Of a stretch of 26,991 bases of DNA, positions 14,338 to 20,036 are shown one piece after another. The notes beneath the pieces are model-generated. The model was not told the origin of the DNA, searched no databases, and saw only the letters and a program-made list of their open reading frames with translations. The translations under genes and the position numbers were made by a program. Location of the stretch: positions 1 to 26,991 of the IMG/VR virus record IMGVR_UViG_3300000928_000032, one strand, 5' to 3'. The stretch is from a virus. Every line of letters begins with the position of its first letter. The stretch's first letter is position 1.

Positions 14338-14601
14338 ATGTACAATCAAAATCAACTCGAGGCAATGTCCCTCCAAGACCTACGAAATCTAAACAAGACA
14401 ATCGTAGAAATCATCAAAGCCAAGCGCAACTTGAGTGCGGCAGTCAAAAAGCAACGACTCATTATCGGTGACATCGTCACCTTGACTAGCCCCAAGTATG
14501 CAGGGCGTGAATTCAAAATCGTCCAAGTAAATCGAACCAAGGCAGTCATTACTGATGGCCGTGGCCGGTACACTTGCCCCATCGACCTTATTAAAGTATA
14601 A
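14338..14601 (+). CDS. Small KOW/SH3-like domain protein, 87 residues
   Basis: Residues 1-40 are helical and charged (SLQDLRNLNKTIVEIIKAKR). Residues 42-87 form a small beta-barrel-like unit: IGDIVTLTSPKYAGREFKIV, then VNRTKAVITDGRGRYTCPIDLIKV. The pattern G-D-x-V-x-x-x-x-x-K-x-x-G-x-x-x-x-I-x-x-V is the KOW motif of RNA- and ribosome-binding proteins (NusG, L24, L26). A role on nucleic acid is likely; antitermination or DNA binding cannot be distinguished. Start ATG at 14338 follows the membrane-protein stop by 5 bases. Confidence 0.65.
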   Translation: MYNQNQLEAMSLQDLRNLNKTIVEIIKAKRNLSAAVKKQRLIIGDIVTLTSPKYAGREFKIVQVNRTKAVITDGRGRYTCPIDLIKV

Positions 14602-14622
14602 CCCCTTAATTCATTATTGATT

Positions 14623-15384
14623 ATGTGTATTGCAATTCTCAACCAACCCGGTTCATTCATCCCCAAGCATCAACTCAAGAATGCATGGGACAATAACAAC
14701 CACGGCGCAGGTATCGCCTACGTTGACAAAGGCGCTGTGCGCTCCTACCACGAACCCGACTCATTCGACTCTTTCTATGAGGAGTACGAATACATCCGCA
14801 CGTTATCCGACCTGCCCATCATGTTGCACTTCCGTATCGCAACGCACGGCAAGGGCAGTGATATGTTACACCCCCACGATGTCGTACCCGGACGTGTATC
14901 TCTTGTACACAATGGCGTTATCAGCGGACTAGGTGATGACAAAATCAGCGACACACGTGAGTACGCACAAATGCTAGGCAACTTCTTCCCGGACAGCGTA
15001 TCGTTTCTCGAGCATCCGGGCATCTATGCGTTTGCTGTTCATGCGCTAGGCAACTCCAACAAAGTCATCTTGCTAGATTGGCGTGGTGACTACGAAATCC
15101 TCAACGACCACTTGGGTCACTACGATGCCGATGGTAATTGGTTCAGCAACAACTCCTACAAGCAACTCAATGGTTACGTGTGGGCAGGCAACAAGAAAGT
15201 ATGGCGCAGTGGTACGTGGAAAGCGCAGACAAAATCTACTACCGCTCCTATCACCAAGACCCAAAAATCACTTTGGGAGGAGGAGATTGAGGCAGACGAA
15301 GCGGCACTTGCCGCATGGGAGAAGGACTCCGAATTTGAAATCAAGAACGATATCTCATCTTGGGATGACGATGGAATTCTCTAA
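14623..15384 (+). CDS. Class II glutamine amidotransferase (Ntn-type, Cys2 nucleophile)
   Basis: From ATG at 14623 the protein is MCIAILN..., 253 residues. Cys2 becomes the N-terminal nucleophile after Met removal, so this ATG is required; an upstream in-frame TTG at 14617 would block activity. Class II signatures follow: HGAGIAYVDKG, HFRIATHGKG, LVHNGVISGLGD and SDTREYA. These enzymes hydrolyse glutamine to give ammonia for a partner synthase, or act as Ntn hydrolases on amide bonds. The C-terminal 70 residues (lysine/threonine then acidic) are not part of the domain. No synthase domain is fused, so a separate partner is needed; the amidoligase upstream is the obvious candidate. A strong terminator follows directly. 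Confidence 0.85.
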   Translation: MCIAILNQPGSFIPKHQLKNAWDNNNHGAGIAYVDKGAVRSYHEPDSFDSFYEEYEYIRTLSDLPIMLHFRIATHGKGSDMLHPHDVVPGRVSLVHNGVISGLGDDKISDTREYAQMLGNFFPDSVSFLEHPGIYAFAVHALGNSNKVILLDWRGDYEILNDHLGHYDADGNWFSNNSYKQLNGYVWAGNKKVWRSGTWKAQTKSTTAPITKTQKSLWEEEIEADEAALAAWEKDSEFEIKNDISSWDDDGIL

Positions 15385-15385
15385 C

Positions 15386-15414
15386 AGCGGTGGGCTTCGG
15401 CCCTCCGCTTTTTT
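15386..15414 (+). terminator. Rho-independent terminator after the glutamine amidotransferase
   Basis: AGCGG pairs with CCGCT and GGGC with GCCC around a TTCG tetraloop, with one T-T mismatch, followed by TTTTTT (15409-15414). It closes the 11959-15384 gene group. Confidence 0.85.
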
Positions 15415-15420
15415 GTGTCC

Positions 15421-15440
15421 GGGCGTTCACTATCACGCTC
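15421..15440 (+). promoter_or_regulatory. Repeat of the GGGCGnTCACTATCACG element upstream of the 15478 gene
   Basis: 15421-15437 matches 13908-13924 at 16 of 17 positions. Both copies end 38-41 bases before an ATG. Here the element forms only a weak stem (GGGCG/CGCTC). It may be an operator or a leader RNA site. Confidence 0.5.
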
Positions 15441-15477
15441 AAAGTATGCCGAGCAAATTTATTCTAATTCAAAAATC

Positions 15478-15663
15478 ATGAAGAAAATCTTAATTAACAG
15501 CAAAGCCATTTATACGGCCAACAATGGTTACACAAGTAAAGTAACCGCCAACTACATAACCGCAGATAAGCGGTGTTTAGGGAAACATAAGGTTTCCATT
15601 CGGTTCCCTTACGCAAAGGGAAATACGTACGTACCTATCGCTAACATTTCATTCATCGACTAA
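15478..15663 (+). CDS. Hypothetical basic 61-residue protein
   Basis: From ATG at 15478 the product begins MKKILINSKAIYTANNGYTS, then YITADKRCLGKHKVSIRFPY. It is basic and beta-rich with no membrane segment. The frame is open further upstream but would then include the repeat element, so this ATG (41 bases after the element) is chosen. It starts a new run of small overlapping genes ending at 16708. No family recognised. Confidence 0.6.
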   Translation: MKKILINSKAIYTANNGYTSKVTANYITADKRCLGKHKVSIRFPYAKGNTYVPIANISFID

Positions 15664-15665
15664 CT

Positions 15666-16025
15666 ATGAGTTACATCAGTCAATCCGGCGCTGACTTCTT
15701 AGAGATGTCAAACGCCAAGCGTTTAGATGAGAACAAACGCAAATTAGAATCAATGATTAAACTTCGTCAAAGCACGACAAAGTTTGCCTACACGTTCGAC
15801 AAGGAAATCGAACATCTCAAGAGCGTAATCTCAAGAGCGGAGGCGTGGATTGCTAAAAACGGAGAGCCACCGAAGCGGTCATATGACATCTTCAAAGTTA
15901 TCCGATGCCATGGCGAGGAGAGAAATGATGAAACTCGTCACTTCTTAGATGAATCCCAAGCGAGAGCATGGGGTCAATGTGCCGAGCATTACTATATCTT
16001 TAAGAATCAAGAACTAATCGATTAA
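15666..16025 (+). CDS. Hypothetical 119-residue protein
   Basis: The N-terminal half is a long charged helix (NAKRLDENKRKLESMIKLRQ and FDKEIEHLKSVISRAEAWIA), probably a helical hairpin or coiled coil. The C-terminal half has YDIFKVIRCHGEERNDETRH and an aromatic end. The start lies two bases after the preceding stop. Function unknown. Confidence 0.6.
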   Translation: MSYISQSGADFLEMSNAKRLDENKRKLESMIKLRQSTTKFAYTFDKEIEHLKSVISRAEAWIAKNGEPPKRSYDIFKVIRCHGEERNDETRHFLDESQARAWGQCAEHYYIFKNQELID

Positions 16026-16028
16026 GTT

Positions 16029-16199
16029 ATGCTAACGGACTACGAAAAGTATCTCATCAAGAGATACACGAACCTAAAAAGGAACAGCGACAAGCAAGGC
16101 GCCTTTGAATTAAAGATGCTATGCAAAGACCAAGGTATGCGTGACGTAGTCAAGCAAATGAATCAAATAGATGACCAAACTTTAAATTACGAATTATGA
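16029..16199 (+). CDS. Hypothetical helical 56-residue protein
   Basis: ATG at 16029 to TGA at 16197-16199; the stop overlaps the next ATG. The product begins MLTDYEKYLIKRYTNLKRNS and continues as charged helices to NQIDDQTLNYEL. The overlap pattern matches its neighbours, supporting a real gene. Function unknown. Confidence 0.6.
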   Translation: MLTDYEKYLIKRYTNLKRNSDKQGAFELKMLCKDQGMRDVVKQMNQIDDQTLNYEL

Positions 16200-16450
16200 A
16201 AATTGAAAATGCCCCAACCATCCAAGTAACCAAAGTAAAAGCATTCGATGGTAAACCTGACTTCTACCTGATGCACTACAAGGGAATGTTTGTAGCAACG
16301 GACGACAGAGATAAAGCAATTACGTTCTGTGCTAACGCAAAGCGGTGGTCAGAGAATCCAATCAATGTATTCATCACGGGTGACACCGACTTCATTAACG
16401 ATATAAACTTTGAACTTGACTATGAGGAAGAAAGCATCTTATTTATTTGA
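16196..16450 (+). CDS. Hypothetical 84-residue protein
   Basis: The protein has strands IQVTKVKAFDGKPDFYLMHY and MFVATDDRDKAITF, then an acidic end (FELDYEEESILFI). The middle pattern of a strand, a short turn and an alpha helix resembles small alpha/beta domains. Its last 29 bases overlap the start of the next gene (16422) in another frame. No family recognised. Confidence 0.6.
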   Translation: MKIENAPTIQVTKVKAFDGKPDFYLMHYKGMFVATDDRDKAITFCANAKRWSENPINVFITGDTDFINDINFELDYEEESILFI

Positions 16451-16580
16451 CCAAGTATCGGTCGGCCTATTTATCCTTTGCGTTTTGGCGGGGATATTCG
16501 AACGCAGCGGTTTATCGCTGCTTTTTTTATTGTCCGGGCTAGTGTTAGCCAAGTATTCACACAAAATAAATCAGTTATGA
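16422..16580 (+). CDS. Small membrane protein, 52 residues
   Basis: ATG at 16422 to TGA at 16578-16580. The basic head MRKKASYLFDQ precedes a hydrophobic span VSVGLFILCVLAGIF; after ERS comes a second, LSLLFLLSGLVLA, then KYSHKINQL. Two transmembrane segments with both ends inside are predicted. It overlaps the 16196 gene by 29 bases and the next gene by ATGA, so it is translated within the operon. Like the 14162 product, it could affect the host envelope or exclude other phages; no sequence family is recognised. Confidence 0.65.
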   Translation: MRKKASYLFDQVSVGLFILCVLAGIFERSGLSLLFLLSGLVLAKYSHKINQL

Positions 16581-16708
16581 TTACGAACTTTTCTCCAACG
16601 GGTTCACAGGCCCAAGACGTAATGCAGTTCCAGTATGTACGCATTCGTGCGCTAGAGAATCGGATTGCCGAACTAGAAAAATTACTGCAAGGCAAGAAAA
16701 AAACTTGA
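16577..16708 (+). CDS. Hypothetical 43-residue coiled-coil peptide
   Basis: ATG at 16577 overlaps the preceding stop (ATGA); TGA at 16706-16708. After MITNFSPTGSQAQDV the rest is one helix with heptad spacing (YVRIRALENRIAELEKLLQG) ending in KKKT, likely a dimerising coiled coil. The stop codon lies inside the -33 element of the 16705 promoter. Confidence 0.6.
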   Translation: MITNFSPTGSQAQDVMQFQYVRIRALENRIAELEKLLQGKKKT

Positions 16709-16735
16709 CTTTGTCATTTTTCAGTCCTAACTTTG
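16705..16735 (+). promoter_or_regulatory. Strong Bacteroidota-type promoter, TTG-N20-TAACTTTG
   Basis: TTG at 16705-16707, 20-base spacer, TAACTTTG at 16728-16735: a full match to the Bacteroidota consensus. It shares most of the -33 region and the TAACTT core with 10241-10271. Transcription should start near 16740 and run into a hairpin-rich leader before the recombination genes. Confidence 0.8.
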
Positions 16736-16779
16736 AAACACGTTTAGCGGTTAGTATTCACGCTAATCAATTTAAAGAA

Positions 16780-16831
16780 GGCCAAGGGGGGTGCCCAAGC
16801 CCCCCCCCAAGGCCGCTCTAGAGTTAGGAGC
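16780..16831 (+). other. G6/C9 hairpin pair in the leader of the recombination operon
   Basis: GGGGGG (16786-16791) can pair with six of the nine Cs at 16800-16808, flanked by GGCC on both sides (16780-16783 with 16811-16814). A second small stem, GCTC (16815-16818) with GAGC (16828-16831), follows. There is no U-tract, so this is not a classical terminator; it could slow transcription between the two promoters or be a protein site. Confidence 0.5.
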
Positions 16832-16858
16832 CAATTCGCCATAATTATGCACTAAAAT

Positions 16859-16889
16859 TTGCATTAGTGCTAACTTTTTCCTACATTTA
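16859..16889 (+). promoter_or_regulatory. Second promoter, TTG-N20-TACATTTA
   Basis: TTG at 16859-16861 and TACATTTA at 16882-16889 with exactly 20 bases between, in the gap before the 16907 ATG. The leader would be about 12-15 bases. Together with the 16705 promoter it forms a tandem pair. Confidence 0.65.
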
Positions 16890-16906
16890 CTTTAAATTCA
16901 ATTCAA

Positions 16907-17449
16907 ATGTCACACAATTTCAAGACAACCAACATCAAGGGTAAGCAGTACGTTGAGGTCAATCAGCGGTTACTCTACTTCCGCCAGAACGAAAAGTATT
17001 CTGGTTGGTCAATCGAAAACGAAATCGTTTCAATGAGCAATGACTCAGTTGTTATGCGCTGTATCGTGCGTAACGCAGAAGGAGTTGCTATTGCAACCGC
17101 TCACGCACAGGAGGACCGCACTTCATCTATGATTAACAAGACATCATACGTTGAGAACTGCGAAACTTCAGCAGTAGGTCGGGCACTCGCATTCGTGGAC
17201 GCTATCGGTGTAGAAACTAGCATCGCATCCGCAGAGGAGGTAGGTATGGCTATCGCTAAACAAAACACAGCGCCTACTACTTCTACCGATACTCCCGAAA
17301 TCAAGGGCGATGACGTATTCCAAAAAGCCATTGAGCATCTCAAGGCCACGGATAAGGAATCACGCACCGCTACGTACGAAAGCATCATCGCAAAGTACGG
17401 AGGTGTATTTTCAACGGGTCAGAAGACCGCTTTGAAGAAATTCATCTAA
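16907..17449 (+). CDS. Predicted single-strand annealing/recombination protein (ERF/Rad52-like group)
   Basis: This 180-residue protein starts with GKQYVEVNQRLLYFRQN, continues EIVSMSNDSVVMRCIV, then SMINKTSYVENCETSAVGRALAF. The Y-V/I-E-N-C-E-T-S-A-x-G-R-A-L segment is a hallmark of a widespread phage family usually linked to recombination, with an N-terminal DNA-binding beta region and a basic helical end (KKFI). The C-terminal 60 residues are likely a flexible linker plus helix. The stop overlaps the start of the exonuclease gene (TAATG), and annealing protein and exonuclease pairs such as RecT/RecE or Beta/Exo act together on double-strand ends. The family name is inferred. Confidence 0.65.
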   Translation: MSHNFKTTNIKGKQYVEVNQRLLYFRQNEKYSGWSIENEIVSMSNDSVVMRCIVRNAEGVAIATAHAQEDRTSSMINKTSYVENCETSAVGRALAFVDAIGVETSIASAEEVGMAIAKQNTAPTTSTDTPEIKGDDVFQKAIEHLKATDKESRTATYESIIAKYGGVFSTGQKTALKKFI

Positions 17450-18240
17450 TGAGTACAATCAAATTATTAGATGGAACCGATTGGGCCGTAGAGGAGTTAC
17501 TTCAACATATGCTTGATGATGACTTCTACTACGGCTATCTCGGTCAAGCAGCATTATCATCTTCCTCATGTAAGTTGATTAACCAATCGCCAAAGAGTTA
17601 CAATGCTATAGTTAAGTACGCTAAGGCATCTGAGGAAACTGCGGCGCTTACTACGGGTAAGTTGATACACACCATGGTTCTTGAGCCGCATGAGTTTGAT
17701 AACCGCTTTACTGTTGTGGATACTTCAAGCAAGTCAACCAAGATTTGGAAAGAGGCAGTCTCCAACAAGGGCAAGGGAGTATCAGCACTCACTACCAAGG
17801 AGTATGATGACTCCATGAAGGTTGTCGATGCACTACTTCGCAATGAGATAGTCAAGCGCCATTTGAAGCACAGCAAGTTTGAGGTTCCTGCAATCGGCAA
17901 CGTTCTAGGACTTCCTTTCAGAGCCAAGGCAGACATCTTACGTGAGGATGCAATCATTGACCTTAAGACAACATCAGAGATAAATGGCTTTAGATACAGC
18001 GCACTTAAGTATGGTTATCCCGCTCAAGTATTTATCTATTGTCAGTTGTTTAATATCCCGTTTGAATCGTTCATATTTATTGCGGTCGACAAGGGGAGTA
18101 AAGATATAGGCATCTTCACGGTGTCTGAACAATTTTACGAGGAAGGCAGACAGTTGGTCTCAAAAGCAGTTAAGACCTACATTGACTTCTTCATAAACGG
18201 TGAGGACTTAGATAACTACGTTCTTACCGGGGAACTTTAA
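17449..18240 (+). CDS. RecE/lambda-Exo-like PD-(D/E)XK exonuclease
   Basis: This 263-residue protein has the PD-(D/E)XK recombination nuclease layout. An N-terminal LSSSSCKLINQSPKSYNAIV helix precedes the GKLIHTMVLEPHEFDNRF segment. The active-site run is FRAKADILREDAIIDLKTT, with Asp in KAD and the D-x-K pair in DLKTT, then YPAQVFIYCQL (the Q-x-x-x-Y helix). It would degrade one strand from double-strand ends to give a tail for the annealing protein encoded just upstream. The overlapping start/stop shows co-translation. It is smaller than RecE and resembles DUF3799-type domains. Active-site residues appear intact. Confidence 0.85.
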   Translation: MSTIKLLDGTDWAVEELLQHMLDDDFYYGYLGQAALSSSSCKLINQSPKSYNAIVKYAKASEETAALTTGKLIHTMVLEPHEFDNRFTVVDTSSKSTKIWKEAVSNKGKGVSALTTKEYDDSMKVVDALLRNEIVKRHLKHSKFEVPAIGNVLGLPFRAKADILREDAIIDLKTTSEINGFRYSALKYGYPAQVFIYCQLFNIPFESFIFIAVDKGSKDIGIFTVSEQFYEEGRQLVSKAVKTYIDFFINGEDLDNYVLTGEL

Positions 18241-18268
18241 TTTTCGTTTCATTTCTAAACTCCATATC

Positions 18269-18541
18269 ATGGAAAAACCCAAGCCCAATTTCATTGGAAG
18301 CGTATTCTACAATGAGTACGAGGGGAACTTCAGCGGTTACACGCTGTATCTCTCCAAAGCAGAGGTCGAAGATGCGTTTGCAAAGTTTGCGAATGCGGAA
18401 GGCCGTATCCGTTTGAACATTCGTCCCGGACGTGACCCGCAGAAACCATATGCGGTAATTTCCGAGAACAAGTCCAAGCCGTATACGGGCGAACAACGTA
18501 CCGCTAATAACAGACAAGAATTGAATGACATTCCTTTCTGA
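18269..18541 (+). CDS. Small SSB-like protein, 90 residues, with DIPF tail
   Basis: The protein has a beta-rich body (SVFYNEYEGNFSGYTLYLSK and RIRLNIRPGRDPQKPYAVIS) and then a loose polar linker that ends ELNDIPF. An acidic tip with D-(D/I)-P-F at the very C terminus is the hallmark of bacterial single-stranded DNA-binding proteins, used to recruit partner enzymes. It follows the recombination nuclease, which also fits an SSB role. It is shorter than usual OB-fold SSBs, so the fold itself is uncertain. Its stop overlaps the next start (TGATG). Confidence 0.55.
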   Translation: MEKPKPNFIGSVFYNEYEGNFSGYTLYLSKAEVEDAFAKFANAEGRIRLNIRPGRDPQKPYAVISENKSKPYTGEQRTANNRQELNDIPF

Positions 18542-18936
18542 TGTTTGAAATAATGCCGAATCTTTTGGCATTGGAATGGGGGGCCGAACTCAAACGAGTG
18601 AAGCCCCCTATTTTTTTTGTCGAACAGAGGGGAAACAATTTCAGCGTCCAGTTGGTATTCGCAAGAGCCATCGGAGACGCAATTCAATTCGTAGACAGCA
18701 TCTTAGATGCTGATTGGACGTGCGTCATTCTTCCCGAGAAGAAAGGCAACAACGTAGTGATGTGTAAGACTTCGCAAATTCGTGAAATAACACTTGGTAA
18801 ATCTGCCAACATTCACGAACTTGCAGCGATAATCAAGTGGAAAATCGAAATGTCCTTTGAGAATGAAAACACCGATTTATTATATGCAAGTGGAGGTAGC
18901 GTTCAAGAAGGGCAGGGTCATCCACAAGAAAACTGA
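18541..18936 (+). CDS. Hypothetical 131-residue protein
   Basis: The protein starts MFEIMPNLLALEWGAELKRV, then PIFFVEQRGNNFSVQLVFAR and a helix EIKW-like region (IHELAAIIKWKIEMSFENEN). The mixed pattern suggests a compact alpha/beta domain. Its 3' end overlaps the next gene (18863) by 74 bases, so the C-terminal 25 residues share sequence with another frame and are probably a flexible tail. No family recognised. Confidence 0.6.
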   Translation: MFEIMPNLLALEWGAELKRVKPPIFFVEQRGNNFSVQLVFARAIGDAIQFVDSILDADWTCVILPEKKGNNVVMCKTSQIREITLGKSANIHELAAIIKWKIEMSFENENTDLLYASGGSVQEGQGHPQEN

Positions 18937-19108
18937 ATGGGTTGTCACAACGTTCGATAATCCCTTTGACATAATGAGCAAGGACAGCAAGACAATGGTC
19001 AGCCTAGTCGAGCGGTGCTATGGGAAGATGTTCAAGGGAGAAAAGAAAATAATGATAACCAAAATCATAAATAAAAAAATAGTAGGCCATGCACAAGAGA
19101 GTGAGTGA
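18863..19108 (+). CDS. Hypothetical 81-residue protein
   Basis: From ATG at 18863 it begins MKTPIYYMQVEVAFKKGRVI and includes KKTEWVVTTFDNPFDIMSKD. A TTG two codons upstream (18857) is a weaker start. The strand-rich beginning and basic end (KKIMITKIINKKIVGH) may point to nucleic-acid binding. It overlaps the preceding gene by 74 bases and the HTH gene by 20. Function unknown. Confidence 0.5.
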   Translation: MKTPIYYMQVEVAFKKGRVIHKKTEWVVTTFDNPFDIMSKDSKTMVSLVERCYGKMFKGEKKIMITKIINKKIVGHAQESE

Positions 19109-19307
19109 CTCAGAGACTGCGGTGAATATGCTCCGCATACTTGTAGACGATTACGGTATGACACAAACGTCTATATCAAAGCACATGATGTTTAGCAGAA
19201 ACGCAATTAGAAATGTGATGATTGGCAAATCCAATCCATCTCAGCGGTTCATTGATAAACTAAATACGCTGCTCGTAAAGATTGAATCTGAAATTGCATT
19301 GCGATGA
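19089..19307 (+). CDS. Small helix-turn-helix protein (XRE/Cro-like)
   Basis: This is a 72-residue all-helical protein. GMTQTSISKHMMFSRNAIRN is a helix-turn-helix: the T-x-x-x-I-S-x-x-M helix, a turn, then S-R-N-A-I-R-N as recognition helix, followed by IGKSNPSQRFIDKLNTLL as in Cro/C1-type repressors. Such small proteins repress or activate phage promoters. No operator is obvious nearby; the promoters at 10241 and 16705 are possible targets. The start overlaps the preceding gene and the stop overlaps the next start by 4 bases. Confidence 0.7.
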   Translation: MHKRVSDSETAVNMLRILVDDYGMTQTSISKHMMFSRNAIRNVMIGKSNPSQRFIDKLNTLLVKIESEIALR

Positions 19308-19654
19308 ATAGGATTGCTGTTTACGGAACGCTAAAGAAAGGGAGAGGTAACTCCTTTTTTCTGAGAGATGCAAAACACATAGGGGACGGCAAGACCGAGG
19401 GCAAGTATCGCCTTTGCGTCACGTCATTGCCGTACTTACTTGACGAAGAAAGTTCATCTGGATTCAATGTAAAAGTTGAGGTGTATGACATAAACGAGGA
19501 GACGTTTAAAGCGGTTGATATGCTTGAAGGTCATCCTAGGTTCTATCGGAGACGCAAAACAAAAATTATCCTAAACAACGGGAACGAAACGGAAGCGTGG
19601 GTGTACTTCGTTGGGGAGGGATACGATAATTGTATTTACCATGAAGAGTACTGA
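19304..19654 (+). CDS. Gamma-glutamylcyclotransferase (AIG2/GGCT-like)
   Basis: This 116-residue protein opens with MNRIAVYGTLKKGRGNS, the YGTL nucleotide-free loop typical of the GGCT fold, and contains DMLEGHPRFYRRRKTKIIL, where the Glu is the catalytic acid. GGCT-like enzymes cyclise a gamma-glutamyl group to 5-oxoproline and release the amine. In amidoligase gene sets they are thought to undo or trim gamma-glutamyl linkages. It overlaps the HTH gene (ATGA) and the next gene by 14 bases. With the amidoligase and class II amidotransferase it may form one pathway, though it lies several kilobases downstream. Confidence 0.8.
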   Translation: MNRIAVYGTLKKGRGNSFFLRDAKHIGDGKTEGKYRLCVTSLPYLLDEESSSGFNVKVEVYDINEETFKAVDMLEGHPRFYRRRKTKIILNNGNETEAWVYFVGEGYDNCIYHEEY

Positions 19655-20036
19655 AGAAAAGATAGTTGAGGCGCTACAATCGGTAAGCGACCTTTTAGTA
19701 TCAAAGAACCGCTCGTACGGAGACAGCGCACTAGCACCTGCTAACATATTCGCTAGAGGTAGTGCGGTTGAGAACCTATGTAGCAGGATTGATGACAAGT
19801 TGATGCGCATCAAGAATCGAGGCATCAACGAGAAGACACTAGACACAATCGATGACTTGATTGGATACCTAACCCTATTAAAAATTGCAATTAACGATGA
19901 GCATCAATCCACTCGACAAGAAGATATCACTGTTCAAGACAGTGCAGACAGTGAAGGAACCGTATCACATAACTATTGGTTCAGCACTCCAACGTATTCA
20001 GAGTGGCAAGGTAGAGTCGTTAGTAGAGAAAGTTAG
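19641..20036 (+). CDS. Nmad1/DUF1599-like nucleotide-modification-associated protein
   Basis: From ATG at 19641 it gives 131 residues. Residues 1-85 match the Nmad1-like pattern: KNRSYGDSALAPANIF, VENLCSRIDDKLMRIKNRG, then TLDTIDDLIGYLTLLKIAI, an all-helical fold related to MazG-type nucleotide enzymes and found in phages with modified bases. Whether it hydrolyses a nucleotide is unknown. The remaining 45 residues overlap the primase-helicase gene by 140 bases in another frame and look unstructured, so the functional domain ends near residue 86. A TTG at 19611 is open upstream but less likely. Confidence 0.7.
   Translation: MKSTEEKIVEALQSVSDLLVSKNRSYGDSALAPANIFARGSAVENLCSRIDDKLMRIKNRGINEKTLDTIDDLIGYLTLLKIAINDEHQSTRQEDITVQDSADSEGTVSHNYWFSTPTYSEWQGRVVSRES

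Noticed and set aside
14352-14666. Minus-strand 104-codon frame
   Set aside because: Antisense to the KOW-like gene, which has clear domain features.
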